Source of the DNA: Candidatus Gastranaerophilales bacterium
GTDB lineage: Bacteria; Cyanobacteriota; Vampirovibrionia; Gastranaerophilales; Gastranaerophilaceae
Assembly: GCA_944324405.1 (NCBI GenBank)
Contig: CALUWF010000013.1
Location: forward strand, 1-40,116
DNA: 40,116 bases
Direction of reading: 5' to 3'
Of this stretch, positions 33,055 to 40,116 are shown one piece after another; positions within the stretch are counted from its first letter, which is position 1, and every line of letters starts with the position of its first letter. A program made the position numbers and the translations under genes. The notes under the pieces were generated by a model. The model ran no database searches and was not told the DNA's origin. It saw nothing but the letters and a program-made list of their open reading frames with translations.

Positions 33055-33751
33055 GTTTTAAAACTGCGCTTATTCTGTTTGTTGTTTTGTTTTCTTTTCT
33101 GTATGAAAAAAATAAATCGTTATCGCAGCAGGTACAGTATGGGCATATGTCAATATTTTCAACCCCTTCTTGTTCGAGCATGCGTGCATTTATTCCTTTA
33201 AGATCGGCATAGTTGCCCAAAAATAAGTCTTTGGTATCGTTTAGAGTATTTTTAAGCAATGAAATTGCCTCGTCTGATGTTTCAAAACACTTAAAACAGA
33301 TGCAAGGCCCGATGAGCGCCGTTACATCCTTTGGATTTGACCCCATTTTTTTAAGTGTCTTAAGTGCAATTTGCAAGGCTGTTCCACGCCAGCCGGCATG
33401 GGCTATGGCGCCTGTGTTGTTGCGCTTGTCATACAAAATAACAGGAGTACAGTCCGCAAAATTGAGAAATATCGCGCAATCCGTACGTTTTAAAATAAGC
33501 GCGTCGGTGTTTGGATATAGTCTTTTGTTTCCGACAAAAGCAATGTTGTCGCCATGAGTCTGCCGGGGTGAAATTAAAATATCGGTTTTGAGGTATTTTT
33601 TGATATTGTTTGTATTTTTTTCAACTGTATCAAAAAATTCTTCCTCCTTTGTTTTAATAAAGCTCTCTTTTGTTGTAAAAAAGTGCTCCGCTTCATTTAA
33701 TAAATCAGACTTGAGCACTTTTTTGCCGTTAATTTTTTCAAAATAAAACAT
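33044..33751 (-). CDS. pgeF: PgeF/YfiH (LACC1-type) purine nucleoside phosphorylase family
   Basis: 235 residues. Metal-site motifs of the family: RQTHGDNIA (His), NFADCTPVILYD (Cys) and AIAHAGWRGTALQIA (His), followed by IGPCICFKCFETSD. Members were once called laccases; they act on purine nucleosides, and in E. coli YfiH (PgeF) is also reported to remove mis-inserted residues during peptidoglycan synthesis. TATAAA lies 8 bases before the ATG with no ribosome site. Length is usual. Confidence 0.92.
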   Translation of the reverse strand: MFYFEKINGKKVLKSDLLNEAEHFFTTKESFIKTKEEEFFDTVEKNTNNIKKYLKTDILISPRQTHGDNIAFVGNKRLYPNTDALILKRTDCAIFLNFADCTPVILYDKRNNTGAIAHAGWRGTALQIALKTLKKMGSNPKDVTALIGPCICFKCFETSDEAISLLKNTLNDTKDLFLGNYADLKGINARMLEQEGVENIDICPYCTCCDNDLFFSYRKENKTTNRISAVLKLNP

Positions 33752-33778
33752 ATATGGATTTTATATTATTTAAAAACT

Positions 33779-34588
33779 TTAGTCAAAGTATTCTTGATAC
33801 ATTTGCGAAGCAAGATTTTTGAATTCTTCATCATCCAAACCTTGTACAAGTTGTGCTTCTTCGGGTGTTATTATGCCATCCATACTGCTTTCACTGTGTC
33901 CGACGCCATCGCCTATTGCTATAAGTCCGTCTGCTGCCAGCATATAGCTTGCATACTCTTGTGCGCTGAGCGATTTTTTGCCGTCAGCAAATTCAAGTCC
34001 GTCAAGACATTTTGGAGCATATCCGTCAAAATCAATATAAGAATTTACTTCTCCAGTTTGCAGTTTTCCGTTTTTATCAGCGTCAACATTTGCCATCTGA
34101 TACGCTTTTTCAATTGCTTCAATATCTGCTTTTGCAAAGTTTAGTGCGCTTTGTGCAAGGTCATCACCTTGTTTTGCGTATTCAATGCCGCCGTATTTTG
34201 CAACAGAACTGTTAAATATATCACTTTGATAAATTTTTTCTTCATTTTCCACGAGTTCTTGGCCGTCTTCACTTTTAAAGATATTGTCACTTTTTATTCC
34301 GAAAAATCCCAAAACTTTGTCAAAAACTCCTGTTCTGACATCGTCAGGTACGATATTACTTGAATTTGAACCGTTAAAACCGTTTGTGGCTTCGGCAAAA
34401 TCCTCAAGGGCAATTGTCATTGCAGATTTGTTCTTTGTATCTTGTGCTTTTTCTTTCGCAAGATCCATTATTGAAGTATCGGTACAGTTTTCCATAGAAT
34501 AAGGGTCTGCCCTGTGTATGCCTCTCAGTATCTGGTATGCACTTGAATCATGAAGTCTGTATTCACTGTAATCTAAAGGTTGTGACAT
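33779..34588 (-). CDS. EF-hand calcium-binding protein, function unknown
   Basis: 269 residues, acidic, no signal peptide. A canonical EF-hand loop lies at about 170 (DADKNGKLQTGE, with D, D, N, backbone, Q and E in the ligand positions), and a second, weaker one later (SSMDGIITPEEA), with FADGKKSLSAQEYASYM between them as a pseudo-EF loop. The front half is helical with Asn/Ser-rich linkers. GGGAG precedes the ATG by 9-10 bases. Probably a calmodulin-like calcium sensor or structural protein. Stands alone between pgeF and the HAD gene. Confidence 0.75.
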   Translation of the reverse strand: MSQPLDYSEYRLHDSSAYQILRGIHRADPYSMENCTDTSIMDLAKEKAQDTKNKSAMTIALEDFAEATNGFNGSNSSNIVPDDVRTGVFDKVLGFFGIKSDNIFKSEDGQELVENEEKIYQSDIFNSSVAKYGGIEYAKQGDDLAQSALNFAKADIEAIEKAYQMANVDADKNGKLQTGEVNSYIDFDGYAPKCLDGLEFADGKKSLSAQEYASYMLAADGLIAIGDGVGHSESSMDGIITPEEAQLVQGLDDEEFKNLASQMYQEYFD

Positions 34589-34673
34589 AATAAATTCTCC
34601 CTATAAAAAGCATTCTCCTCTTGCATTAATAAAAACATTTGCTCTGGAAAAATTGCCCGGGAGTTTTATTAAA

Positions 34674-35408
34674 TTACACGGCTTCTTGTTGGTATTGCTC
34701 TTTTTTGACTAAACTTAATATAATTTTACAAAGTTCCAAAGGTGTATTTGCGCTGTAGTGTGCAAAGTGCAGATTGTCGCCGTAGCCGTAGTTTGCGGCA
34801 ATGCTTATCATTTTATTTTTATGAGCCGCCTCAATATCCGTTATTGAATCACCGGCCATAAAGGATTTTGAGGGGTTAATTTTGTGCTTCTTAACGAGAA
34901 ATTCAACGATATCGGACTTTGTGCAGTCGTATTTATAAATATCTGTCCAGGTGGGAAGTTCTGTCGGTGTTATTACATCTTCATAAAGCCCTGTGAAATA
35001 TTTTTCAAGAATTTTTGAAGAAAAAACTTTTGGTTTATACGTTGCAATATAGGTCTTTACCCCGTATTCCTTAAGTGTTTTTAGCAAATTAACCATATTG
35101 TCAAAAGGTTTTGATAAAGGAAGGTCAAAGCTGTGGTATGTATTTCTAAAGGTTTCGGTTATACGCTCAATTGAATTGTTGTCAATATTTGGAAAAACGT
35201 TTAAAATTGTGTCATACAATGGAGGCCCCACAGGTATTACGGCATTTTCAGGCACTTTAAATCCGCAGCGCAAGAAAGCATCTTTGAGTCCGTTTACAAT
35301 TCCCGCTTTTGAATCTACAAGAGTGCCGTCAAGGTCAAATATTGCACTTTCAATAGAGTTAATGCTCAAAACTTTATCCTTTTTTTGTTTACAAAACAAT
35401 AATATCAT
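34674..35408 (-). CDS. HAD-superfamily phosphatase (phosphoglycolate phosphatase-like)
   Basis: About 244 residues. HAD motif I SAIFDLDGTLVDSKAG, motif III Lys in IATYKPKVFSS, motif IV FMAGDSITDIEAAHK; a helical cap of class I (Gph/PPase-like) lies between. It removes phosphate from a small metabolite, possibly phosphoglycolate. The true start may be the TTG at codon 14 (SINSIESAIFDLD), preceded by AAGGATAAAGTT, rather than the ATG at 35408. Divergent from the glycosyltransferase. Confidence 0.85.
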   Translation of the reverse strand: MILLFCKQKKDKVLSINSIESAIFDLDGTLVDSKAGIVNGLKDAFLRCGFKVPENAVIPVGPPLYDTILNVFPNIDNNSIERITETFRNTYHSFDLPLSKPFDNMVNLLKTLKEYGVKTYIATYKPKVFSSKILEKYFTGLYEDVITPTELPTWTDIYKYDCTKSDIVEFLVKKHKINPSKSFMAGDSITDIEAAHKNKMISIAANYGYGDNLHFAHYSANTPLELCKIILSLVKKEQYQQEAV

Positions 35409-35431
35409 AAGTTTGTGATAATATAAAATTT

Positions 35432-36199
35432 ATGAAAATATCAATTGTTATGGTATGTCTAAATGCTCAAAATACAATAGAAAAAACGCTGAAAAGTATT
35501 TTTAGCCAGACGTACAAAAATATCGAACTTGTTATATTTGACGGCAAATCAAGTGATGGAACCGTTGACATTATTGAAAAATACATGGATAATGTATCTT
35601 TTTTTCACAGCGGAGAAGACAAAGGTCTTTATGATGCAATGAATTGCGCGCTTAAAAGAGTTACGGGCGATTGGATTTTATTTTTTAATGCCGGTGACAC
35701 TTTTTGTGATGATTATGTCTTAGAAAAAACAGCGGCGGAAATTTCAAAAAATCCTGATTGCAGTTTTGTTTTCGGATATTCAAAAGATGTGGATGAAAAC
35801 GGGAATTGTGTCAAAATAAATACTTATGACAATTTTGACAGGAATTACTTCTTTTTAAGCGAAAATATCTGTCACCAGGCAATTTTTTACAAAAAGGAAC
35901 TGTTTTTAAATGATTGTTACGATATCAAAAATTTCAAAATATATGCGGATTGGGATTTTAACGCGCGCTGTATAAAAATTAAAAAAGTAAAAATGCACAG
36001 GATGGATTTTGCGGTGTGCAATTTTGATATAACGGGCATTTCAAGAAATATGAAATATCTTGAAATTTTTGACAGGGAAAAAGATTTAATCTGGCGAAAA
36101 TATTTTCCCTTAATTTATAAATTTTCAAAAATCGACAGGTTTATGTTAAAAACATTTAAAAGTATTTATCTTCCGTTAAGGAAACTTTTTATAAAATAA
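35432..36199 (+). CDS. family 2 glycosyltransferase
   Basis: 255 residues. GT-A fold: KISIVMVCLNAQNTIEKTLK, ELVIFDGKSSDGTVDII, GEDKGLYDAMNCAL and DWILFFNAGDTFCDD (the D-x-D is replaced by N-A-G-D as often in this WcaA-like group). The C-terminus is basic and amphipathic. It adds a sugar to a growing glycan from a nucleotide-sugar donor. It lies upstream of the UDP-xylose pathway genes with a 33-base gap, suggesting the donor may come from them. An extended -10 (TG-T-GATAAT) ends about 9 bases before the ATG; no ribosome site. Confidence 0.85.
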   Translation: MKISIVMVCLNAQNTIEKTLKSIFSQTYKNIELVIFDGKSSDGTVDIIEKYMDNVSFFHSGEDKGLYDAMNCALKRVTGDWILFFNAGDTFCDDYVLEKTAAEISKNPDCSFVFGYSKDVDENGNCVKINTYDNFDRNYFFLSENICHQAIFYKKELFLNDCYDIKNFKIYADWDFNARCIKIKKVKMHRMDFAVCNFDITGISRNMKYLEIFDREKDLIWRKYFPLIYKFSKIDRFMLKTFKSIYLPLRKLFIK

Positions 36200-36232
36200 T
36201 GTTTGGTATATAATTTTCTCAAAGAGGTCGAT

Positions 36233-37165
36233 ATGAAAAAAATACTTATTACGGGCGCGGCAGGTTTTATAGGGTCTAATCTGACAAAAAGATTATTAAA
36301 CGAAGGAAATTATGTAATCGGATTAGACAATTTTTATACAGGACTCAGGGAAAATATAGAACCTTTTTTGACAAATCAAAATTATAAATTTATTCAACAC
36401 AATGTAATTGAACCTTATGAGATTGAAGCGGATGAAATATATAATCTTGCATGTCCCGCGAGTCCTCCGCACTACCAAAAAGATCCGATTTTTACCTTTA
36501 AAACTTCGGTTTTTGGAATTTTAAACGCGTTGGAACTTGCAAAAAAAACCGGCGCAAAGCTTTTGCAGGCTTCTACAAGTGAGGTCTACGGCGATGCAAA
36601 AATCTGCCCGCAGGATGAAAAATACTTCGGAAATGTTAATCCTAATGGCATAAGAGCCTGCTATGACGAAGGAAAAAGGGCTGCTGAAACGCTTATTTGT
36701 GATTACAAAAGACTCTATGGACTTGATGTCAGAATTGCCAGGATTTTTAATACATATGGCGAAAATATGGACATAAATGACGGCAGAGTTGTTTCGAATT
36801 TCGTTACGCAGGCGCTTTGCGGTAATAATATTACAATATATGGCGATGGCAGCCAAACCAGATCTTTTTGCTATGTTGATGATTTAATTGAGGGCCTTAT
36901 TTTGCTTATGAAAAGCAATATTTCGCAGCCAGTTAATCTCGGCAATCCCTGCGAATTTACAATATGCGATTTTGCAAAACTCGTTTTGGAATTAACAAAT
37001 TCAAATTCAAAATGTATCTATCTTCCTCTGCCGCAGGATGACCCCGCTAAAAGAAGGCCGGATATTTCTTTTGCGCGCGAACACCTTGGCTATGAGCCAA
37101 AAGTAAAAATTGAAGACGGAATTAAAAAAACTATGGAATATTTTAGGAAAAGGATTGAAAAGTAA
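36233..37165 (+). CDS. UDP-glucuronate decarboxylase (UDP-xylose synthase)
   Basis: 310 residues from MKKILITGAAGFIGSNL. Short-chain dehydrogenase fold: NAD loop GAAGFIGSN, CPASPPHYQKDP (distinctive of UXS), TSEVYGD, and catalytic Tyr/Lys in CYDEGKRAAE, with IARIFNTYGENMD near the substrate. Converts UDP-glucuronate to UDP-xylose. The ATG has GAGG 6 bases upstream; the earlier TTG at 36203 is not used in my call. The stop TAA overlaps the start of ugd (TAATG). Confidence 0.93.
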   Translation: MKKILITGAAGFIGSNLTKRLLNEGNYVIGLDNFYTGLRENIEPFLTNQNYKFIQHNVIEPYEIEADEIYNLACPASPPHYQKDPIFTFKTSVFGILNALELAKKTGAKLLQASTSEVYGDAKICPQDEKYFGNVNPNGIRACYDEGKRAAETLICDYKRLYGLDVRIARIFNTYGENMDINDGRVVSNFVTQALCGNNITIYGDGSQTRSFCYVDDLIEGLILLMKSNISQPVNLGNPCEFTICDFAKLVLELTNSNSKCIYLPLPQDDPAKRRPDISFAREHLGYEPKVKIEDGIKKTMEYFRKRIEK

Positions 37166-38475
37166 TGGATGTATGTGTAGTGGGGACGGGCTATGTCGGT
37201 CTTGTAGCCGGAGCATGTCTTGCCGATATGGGTAACAATGTAATTTGCGTTGACAACAATAAAGAAAAAGTGGAAAACCTTAAAAAAGGAATAGTTCCGA
37301 TTTATGAACCTCTGCTGGATGAACTTATCGCAACAAATGTAAAAGACGGGCGCTTAAAATTCAGCGATAATTTAGATGATGCGGTCAAAAAATCCCTTGT
37401 TTGTTTTATTGCAGTCGGAACTCCGGAAGATGAGGAAGGAAATGCGGATTTAAGCGCGCTTTTTGCAGTAGCGGAGCAGATTGCAAAATCTTTAAACGGA
37501 TATAAAGTAATTGTGGATAAATCAACCGTACCTGTCGGCACGGGAGAAAGAGTTTATAATTTAATTAAATCATTGACCGATAAGGATTTTGACGTTGTTT
37601 CAAATCCTGAATTTTTAAAACAAGGCGCGGCAGTAGAAGACTTTTTAAAGCCCGATAGGGTCGTAATCGGTTCAAACAGCGAATGTGCCACAAAAATTAT
37701 GAAAGAATTATACGCGCCGCATCTCTTAAATGGAAATCCCGTTATGGTTATGGATATAAAATCGGCCGAGATGACCAAATATGCTTCCAATTCCTTTCTT
37801 GCGCTAAAAATTTCTTACGCTAATGAAATTGCAAACATCTGCGAAAAAACAGGCGCTGATGTAAACGCAGTTAGAAGCGCTGTCTGTGCAGATAGAAGAA
37901 TAGGACATCAATTCCTCTTTGCCGGCCTTGGTTTTGGCGGAAGTTGTTTTCCTAAAGATTTGAAGGCCCTTATTCATACTGCAAAACAAAACGGCGTCGA
38001 GCCGCAAATTCTTCTTGCGGCTTATGATACAAACAAAAAACAGCGTGAAATTTTTGCGGGCAAAATTTTAAAAAGATTTTCAAACAATTTAAAAGGCTTA
38101 ACTTTTGGGGTTTGGGGGTTATCTTTTAAGCCAAAGACAAACGATATGCGCGAGGCGCCTTCAATTACAATAATAAATAAGCTTTTGGAAAACGGTGCCA
38201 CGGTAAAAGCTTTTGATCCCAAGGCTTTTGAAGAAGCAAAAAGAATTTTTAAAGATAGAATTCAATATGCAAACAATTCTTATGAAGCCGTTAAAGACGC
38301 TGATGCCATGCTGCTTTTGACCGAATGGCACGAATTTCGTCTGCCTGATTTTAAACAAATGGCCCAAATTATGAAACAAAAAATTATTTTTGACGGCAGA
38401 AATCAATACGACCCGAAAACCTTAAGGGAATTAGGTTTTGAATATTACTGTGTCGGAAGAGCTCAGGAAGTATAA
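37165..38475 (+). CDS. ugd: UDP-glucose 6-dehydrogenase
   Basis: 436 residues. MDVCVVGTGYVGLVAGACLA is the NAD site, STVPVGTG and NPEFLKQGAAV follow, the catalytic Cys is in GFGGSCFPKDLKALI, and WGLSFKPKTNDMREAPS is the second Rossmann domain. Oxidises UDP-glucose to UDP-glucuronate, the substrate of the gene just upstream. One-base overlap with uxs means coupled translation. The intrinsic terminator at 38566-38588 ends the operon. Confidence 0.96.
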   Translation: MDVCVVGTGYVGLVAGACLADMGNNVICVDNNKEKVENLKKGIVPIYEPLLDELIATNVKDGRLKFSDNLDDAVKKSLVCFIAVGTPEDEEGNADLSALFAVAEQIAKSLNGYKVIVDKSTVPVGTGERVYNLIKSLTDKDFDVVSNPEFLKQGAAVEDFLKPDRVVIGSNSECATKIMKELYAPHLLNGNPVMVMDIKSAEMTKYASNSFLALKISYANEIANICEKTGADVNAVRSAVCADRRIGHQFLFAGLGFGGSCFPKDLKALIHTAKQNGVEPQILLAAYDTNKKQREIFAGKILKRFSNNLKGLTFGVWGLSFKPKTNDMREAPSITIINKLLENGATVKAFDPKAFEEAKRIFKDRIQYANNSYEAVKDADAMLLLTEWHEFRLPDFKQMAQIMKQKIIFDGRNQYDPKTLRELGFEYYCVGRAQEV

Positions 38476-38565
38476 AAATAATAAGTTTTGTAAAAAATCC
38501 AAACAATTTGAAAAACAAGGCGCCAAAAATACTTTATTTATATATAACATTTGTCTTTTAAAAAG

Positions 38566-38588
38566 AAAGGGGCGACAAGCCCCTTTTT
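38566..38588 (+). terminator. intrinsic terminator after ugd
   Basis: AAAGGGGC (38566-38573), loop GACAA, GCCCC (38579-38583), T5. A strong 8-bp stem with T-tract, about 90 bases past the ugd stop. Confidence 0.9.
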
Positions 38589-38665
38589 AACTTGTTATTT
38601 GTGGCAAAAATAATTTTGTTTGATTTTTATTATGTTATATAATTATATAAACAAACGGATAAACC

Positions 38666-39802
38666 ATGGGAAAAATTCACATTTCACAAATTAATTTAGC
38701 ACCGCCGAATTTTGCCGCTATACCGCTTACAAAAGAAAAAGCAGTTTTAAACTGGCTGATTGAATGGGTTAAAACCTCAATAAAATCTTCGCACATCCAA
38801 TACGGCGATTTTTTGCCGGATAAGCCAAAACTTGCAAAATATCTTGGCGTGAGCACCGGAACTATACAAAATGCAATCAGACAAGCCGAAGATATGGGTT
38901 ATTTTGATTCACGCCAATCCGTCGGGACAGTGGTCAGGGATCCTCAAATAAAAGAAAAAAAATTTGAGAAAACTTGTTCAAAAAAAGACGCCGCGGCAGT
39001 GCTTGTAAAAAAATATATTCTTGATTTTAAGCTTAAAATCGGCTCACCCCTTCCTTGTGCAAAAGAATTGTGCACTATTTTAAATGTCGGTGAAAATACC
39101 CTGCGGCTTGCTTTAAATGCCCTGATACAAGAAGGTATTCTTGAAGCAAAATCCCAAAAGGGCGGAAAAATTTCAAGAATATATAAAAAAACTTTTGACA
39201 GCGCCTGTGTCGAAAAATTTCCCCGGAAAACAAGTCTTGCGGCAATGACTGCGCAAAAAATGAAAGAATATATCATCAAAAATTACAAACCCGGCGATAA
39301 AATAATATCGAATGAAGAATTTTGCACATTATTTAACGTCAGTATAAGAACGGTAAATGAAGCGTCAAAGCTTTTAAACGAGCAAAATATAATCCTTTCG
39401 CGAAGAGGCAGGTACGGTACAATTTATCTCAATGACCCGCAAAAGATTAAAAAAATGAAAGAGCGTGAAGAAAAATCACTTTTTATGAGCCATCCTGATG
39501 AAAAAAATTTGCAAAAGTCTTATCTGTACTGCTGGGAAAAGACTCTTGACACCCTTAAAAAATATATAACTCAAAATCACGAACCGGGCGATAAAATCCC
39601 TTCAATGAAAGAACTCGCAAACATATTAAATGTAAGTACAAACACGGTTAGACGCGCAGTATCAATGATGTGCGAGGACGGATATTTGATAGCAAGACGC
39701 GGTAAATACGGCGGTGTGTTTATCCTTGAAATGCCCCAAAATGCAAGAGAGGCATATACTTGGCTTGCACTAAATCCGGACGTTATAAATGTTAAAAATT
39801 AA
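38666..39802 (+). CDS. regulator with four tandem GntR-type winged helices
   Basis: 378 residues. Four GntR-like DNA-binding domains follow one another: ~28-92 (LPDKPKLAKYLGVSTGTIQN), ~105-170 (LPCAKELCTILNVGENTLRL), ~190-262 (ISNEEFCTLFNVSIRTVNEA, then RRGRYGTIYL) and ~290-365 (IPSMKELANILNVSTNTVRR, then ARRGKYGGVFIL). The wing motif (S/R)RGxYGG is visible in the last two. There is no sensing domain, unlike ordinary GntR proteins, which have one winged helix plus an effector domain. The N-terminus has a mild signature-like start (MGKIHISQINLAPPNFAA). A GGAT is 7 bases before the ATG. Probably binds a long composite operator; targets unknown. Confidence 0.85.
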   Translation: MGKIHISQINLAPPNFAAIPLTKEKAVLNWLIEWVKTSIKSSHIQYGDFLPDKPKLAKYLGVSTGTIQNAIRQAEDMGYFDSRQSVGTVVRDPQIKEKKFEKTCSKKDAAAVLVKKYILDFKLKIGSPLPCAKELCTILNVGENTLRLALNALIQEGILEAKSQKGGKISRIYKKTFDSACVEKFPRKTSLAAMTAQKMKEYIIKNYKPGDKIISNEEFCTLFNVSIRTVNEASKLLNEQNIILSRRGRYGTIYLNDPQKIKKMKEREEKSLFMSHPDEKNLQKSYLYCWEKTLDTLKKYITQNHEPGDKIPSMKELANILNVSTNTVRRAVSMMCEDGYLIARRGKYGGVFILEMPQNAREAYTWLALNPDVINVKN

Positions 39803-39833
39803 ATCACACACCTTATGTAACTTCTGAGTGTTT

Positions 39834-39861
39834 GCAATAGTGTACACAAGTACACTATTGC
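39834..39861. promoter_or_regulatory. perfect palindrome, 12-bp arms
   Basis: GCAATAGTGTAC-ACAA-GTACACTATTGC. It lies 31 bases past the stop of the four-winged-helix gene. No T-run follows, so it is a weak terminator candidate; it could equally be an operator or a repeat end. Confidence 0.6.
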
Positions 39862-40116
39862 TTACAATTCTCATTTCTTTCCTAGTCCAGTGTCGCACAA
39901 GCCCACCGGTTCGTCACCGCTGTGCCTGTGCTCACATCCTGTCGGTCGTTTGCTTTCAGGCGGTGCAGTCGCACCATGCCTTCAAGCTTCTCTTCACTCC
40001 TGTTCGCTTGCATCCCATCTTATCCTCAGATATCCTGAGGACCCTGAACCTCCTGATCCGAGTTCAAAGGAATCATCAACAACTCCTCCTCCCCCTCCTC
40101 CTGATCCTCCGAATTC
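39862..40116. other. GC-richer segment at the right edge
   Basis: From about 39890 the composition rises clearly (visibly above 50% GC) against a ~33% background. It contains CACCGG, GTCGCAC, and a CT/GA-rich strand bias at the end (CCTCCTCCCCCTCCTCCTG). This suggests a repeat, acquired DNA or a multi-copy element crossing the window edge. No RNA gene was recognised. Confidence 0.45.
39994..40116 (-). CDS. possible Gly/Ser-rich C-terminus of an edge-crossing gene
   Basis: On the minus strand one frame is open from the edge to a TGA and reads EFGGSGGGGGGVVDD, then LGSGGSGSSGYLRIRW and DASEQE. A flexible Gly/Ser tail is plausible for a surface or capsule-associated protein. A second minus frame and one plus frame (Pro-rich) are also open here, so the choice is uncertain. 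Confidence 0.3.
   Translation of the reverse strand, partial: EFGGSGGGGGGVVDDSFELGSGGSGSSGYLRIRWDASEQE

Noticed and set aside
40081-40116. Cloning-vector or linker sequence (ends in GAATTC, Gly/Ser codons)
   Set aside because: An EcoRI site by chance is common, and nothing else identifies a vector; left as unexplained GC-rich DNA.
1-40116. tRNA, rRNA, or known riboswitch
   Set aside because: No cloverleaf with a GTTCRA loop, rRNA stretch or recognisable aptamer core was seen by eye; a covariance-model search would settle this.

Overview
The window is about 40 kb of AT-rich DNA (coding regions look near 30-35% GC) from a diderm, fermentative bacterium. An autotransporter with signal peptide and beta-barrel implies an outer membrane, and hydE implies an [FeFe] hydrogenase. 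Many otherwise unrecognised proteins start with a short Met-Lys-Ile-x-Pro type sequence followed within about 40 residues by a Phe-Gly or Phe-Ala-Gly type motif. I associate this combination with the gut non-photosynthetic cyanobacterial relatives (Gastranaerophilales / Vampirovibrionia). That assignment is inference from style and gene content; no marker gene here proves it.

Layout. (1) 1-2.9 kb: the N-terminal part of a membrane-anchored propeller-like protein running off the left edge, an intergenic stretch with dispersed-type inverted repeats, a coiled-coil protein with a C-terminal ADP-ribosyltransferase domain, and a decayed second copy of that domain's C-terminus. (2) 2.95-11.0 kb: one giant gene (2684 codons) with three kinds of internal repeats, an HD hydrolase-like domain and an unrecognised C-terminal domain. 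(3) 11.3-18.7 kb: two converging operons, each with a paralogous AAA+ ATPase and membrane or coiled-coil partners. One protein on each side is interrupted by single-base indels in short homopolymer runs. A third, degenerate AAA-like protein lacks its Walker A lysine. (4) 19.0-26.1 kb: a small tagged protein, a PiT phosphate transporter with its DUF47 partner, an autotransporter, a sugar O-acetyltransferase, a DmeF-type metal efflux pump with a CsoR/RcnR-like operator, and two unknown genes. (5) 26.4-38.5 kb: mostly ordinary metabolic genes: a YkgJ-type cysteine cluster protein, ilvA-ridA, a small holin-like membrane protein, an alpha-amylase-like barrel, hydE, a ThiF/MoeB-like enzyme, a phosphoribosyltransferase-like tagged protein, pgeF, an EF-hand protein, a HAD phosphatase, and a GT2-uxs-ugd set for UDP-glucuronate/UDP-xylose. 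(6) 38.7-40.1 kb: a regulator made of four tandem GntR-type winged helices, a perfect 12-bp-arm palindrome, and a GC-richer segment running off the right edge.

How parts may work together. IlvA and RidA form a metabolic pair: RidA removes the reactive enamine that IlvA makes. DUF47 and PiT form a phosphate-uptake pair. Ugd makes UDP-glucuronate and the adjacent decarboxylase makes UDP-xylose, probably feeding the surface glycan made by the GT2. The best candidate for an undescribed system is 1-19.4 kb. There an ADP-ribosyltransferase with a spare tip, a giant repeat/HD protein and paired membrane-associated AAA+ modules lie together, several carrying the shared N-terminal signature. Cooperation among them is inference from proximity and shared features only.
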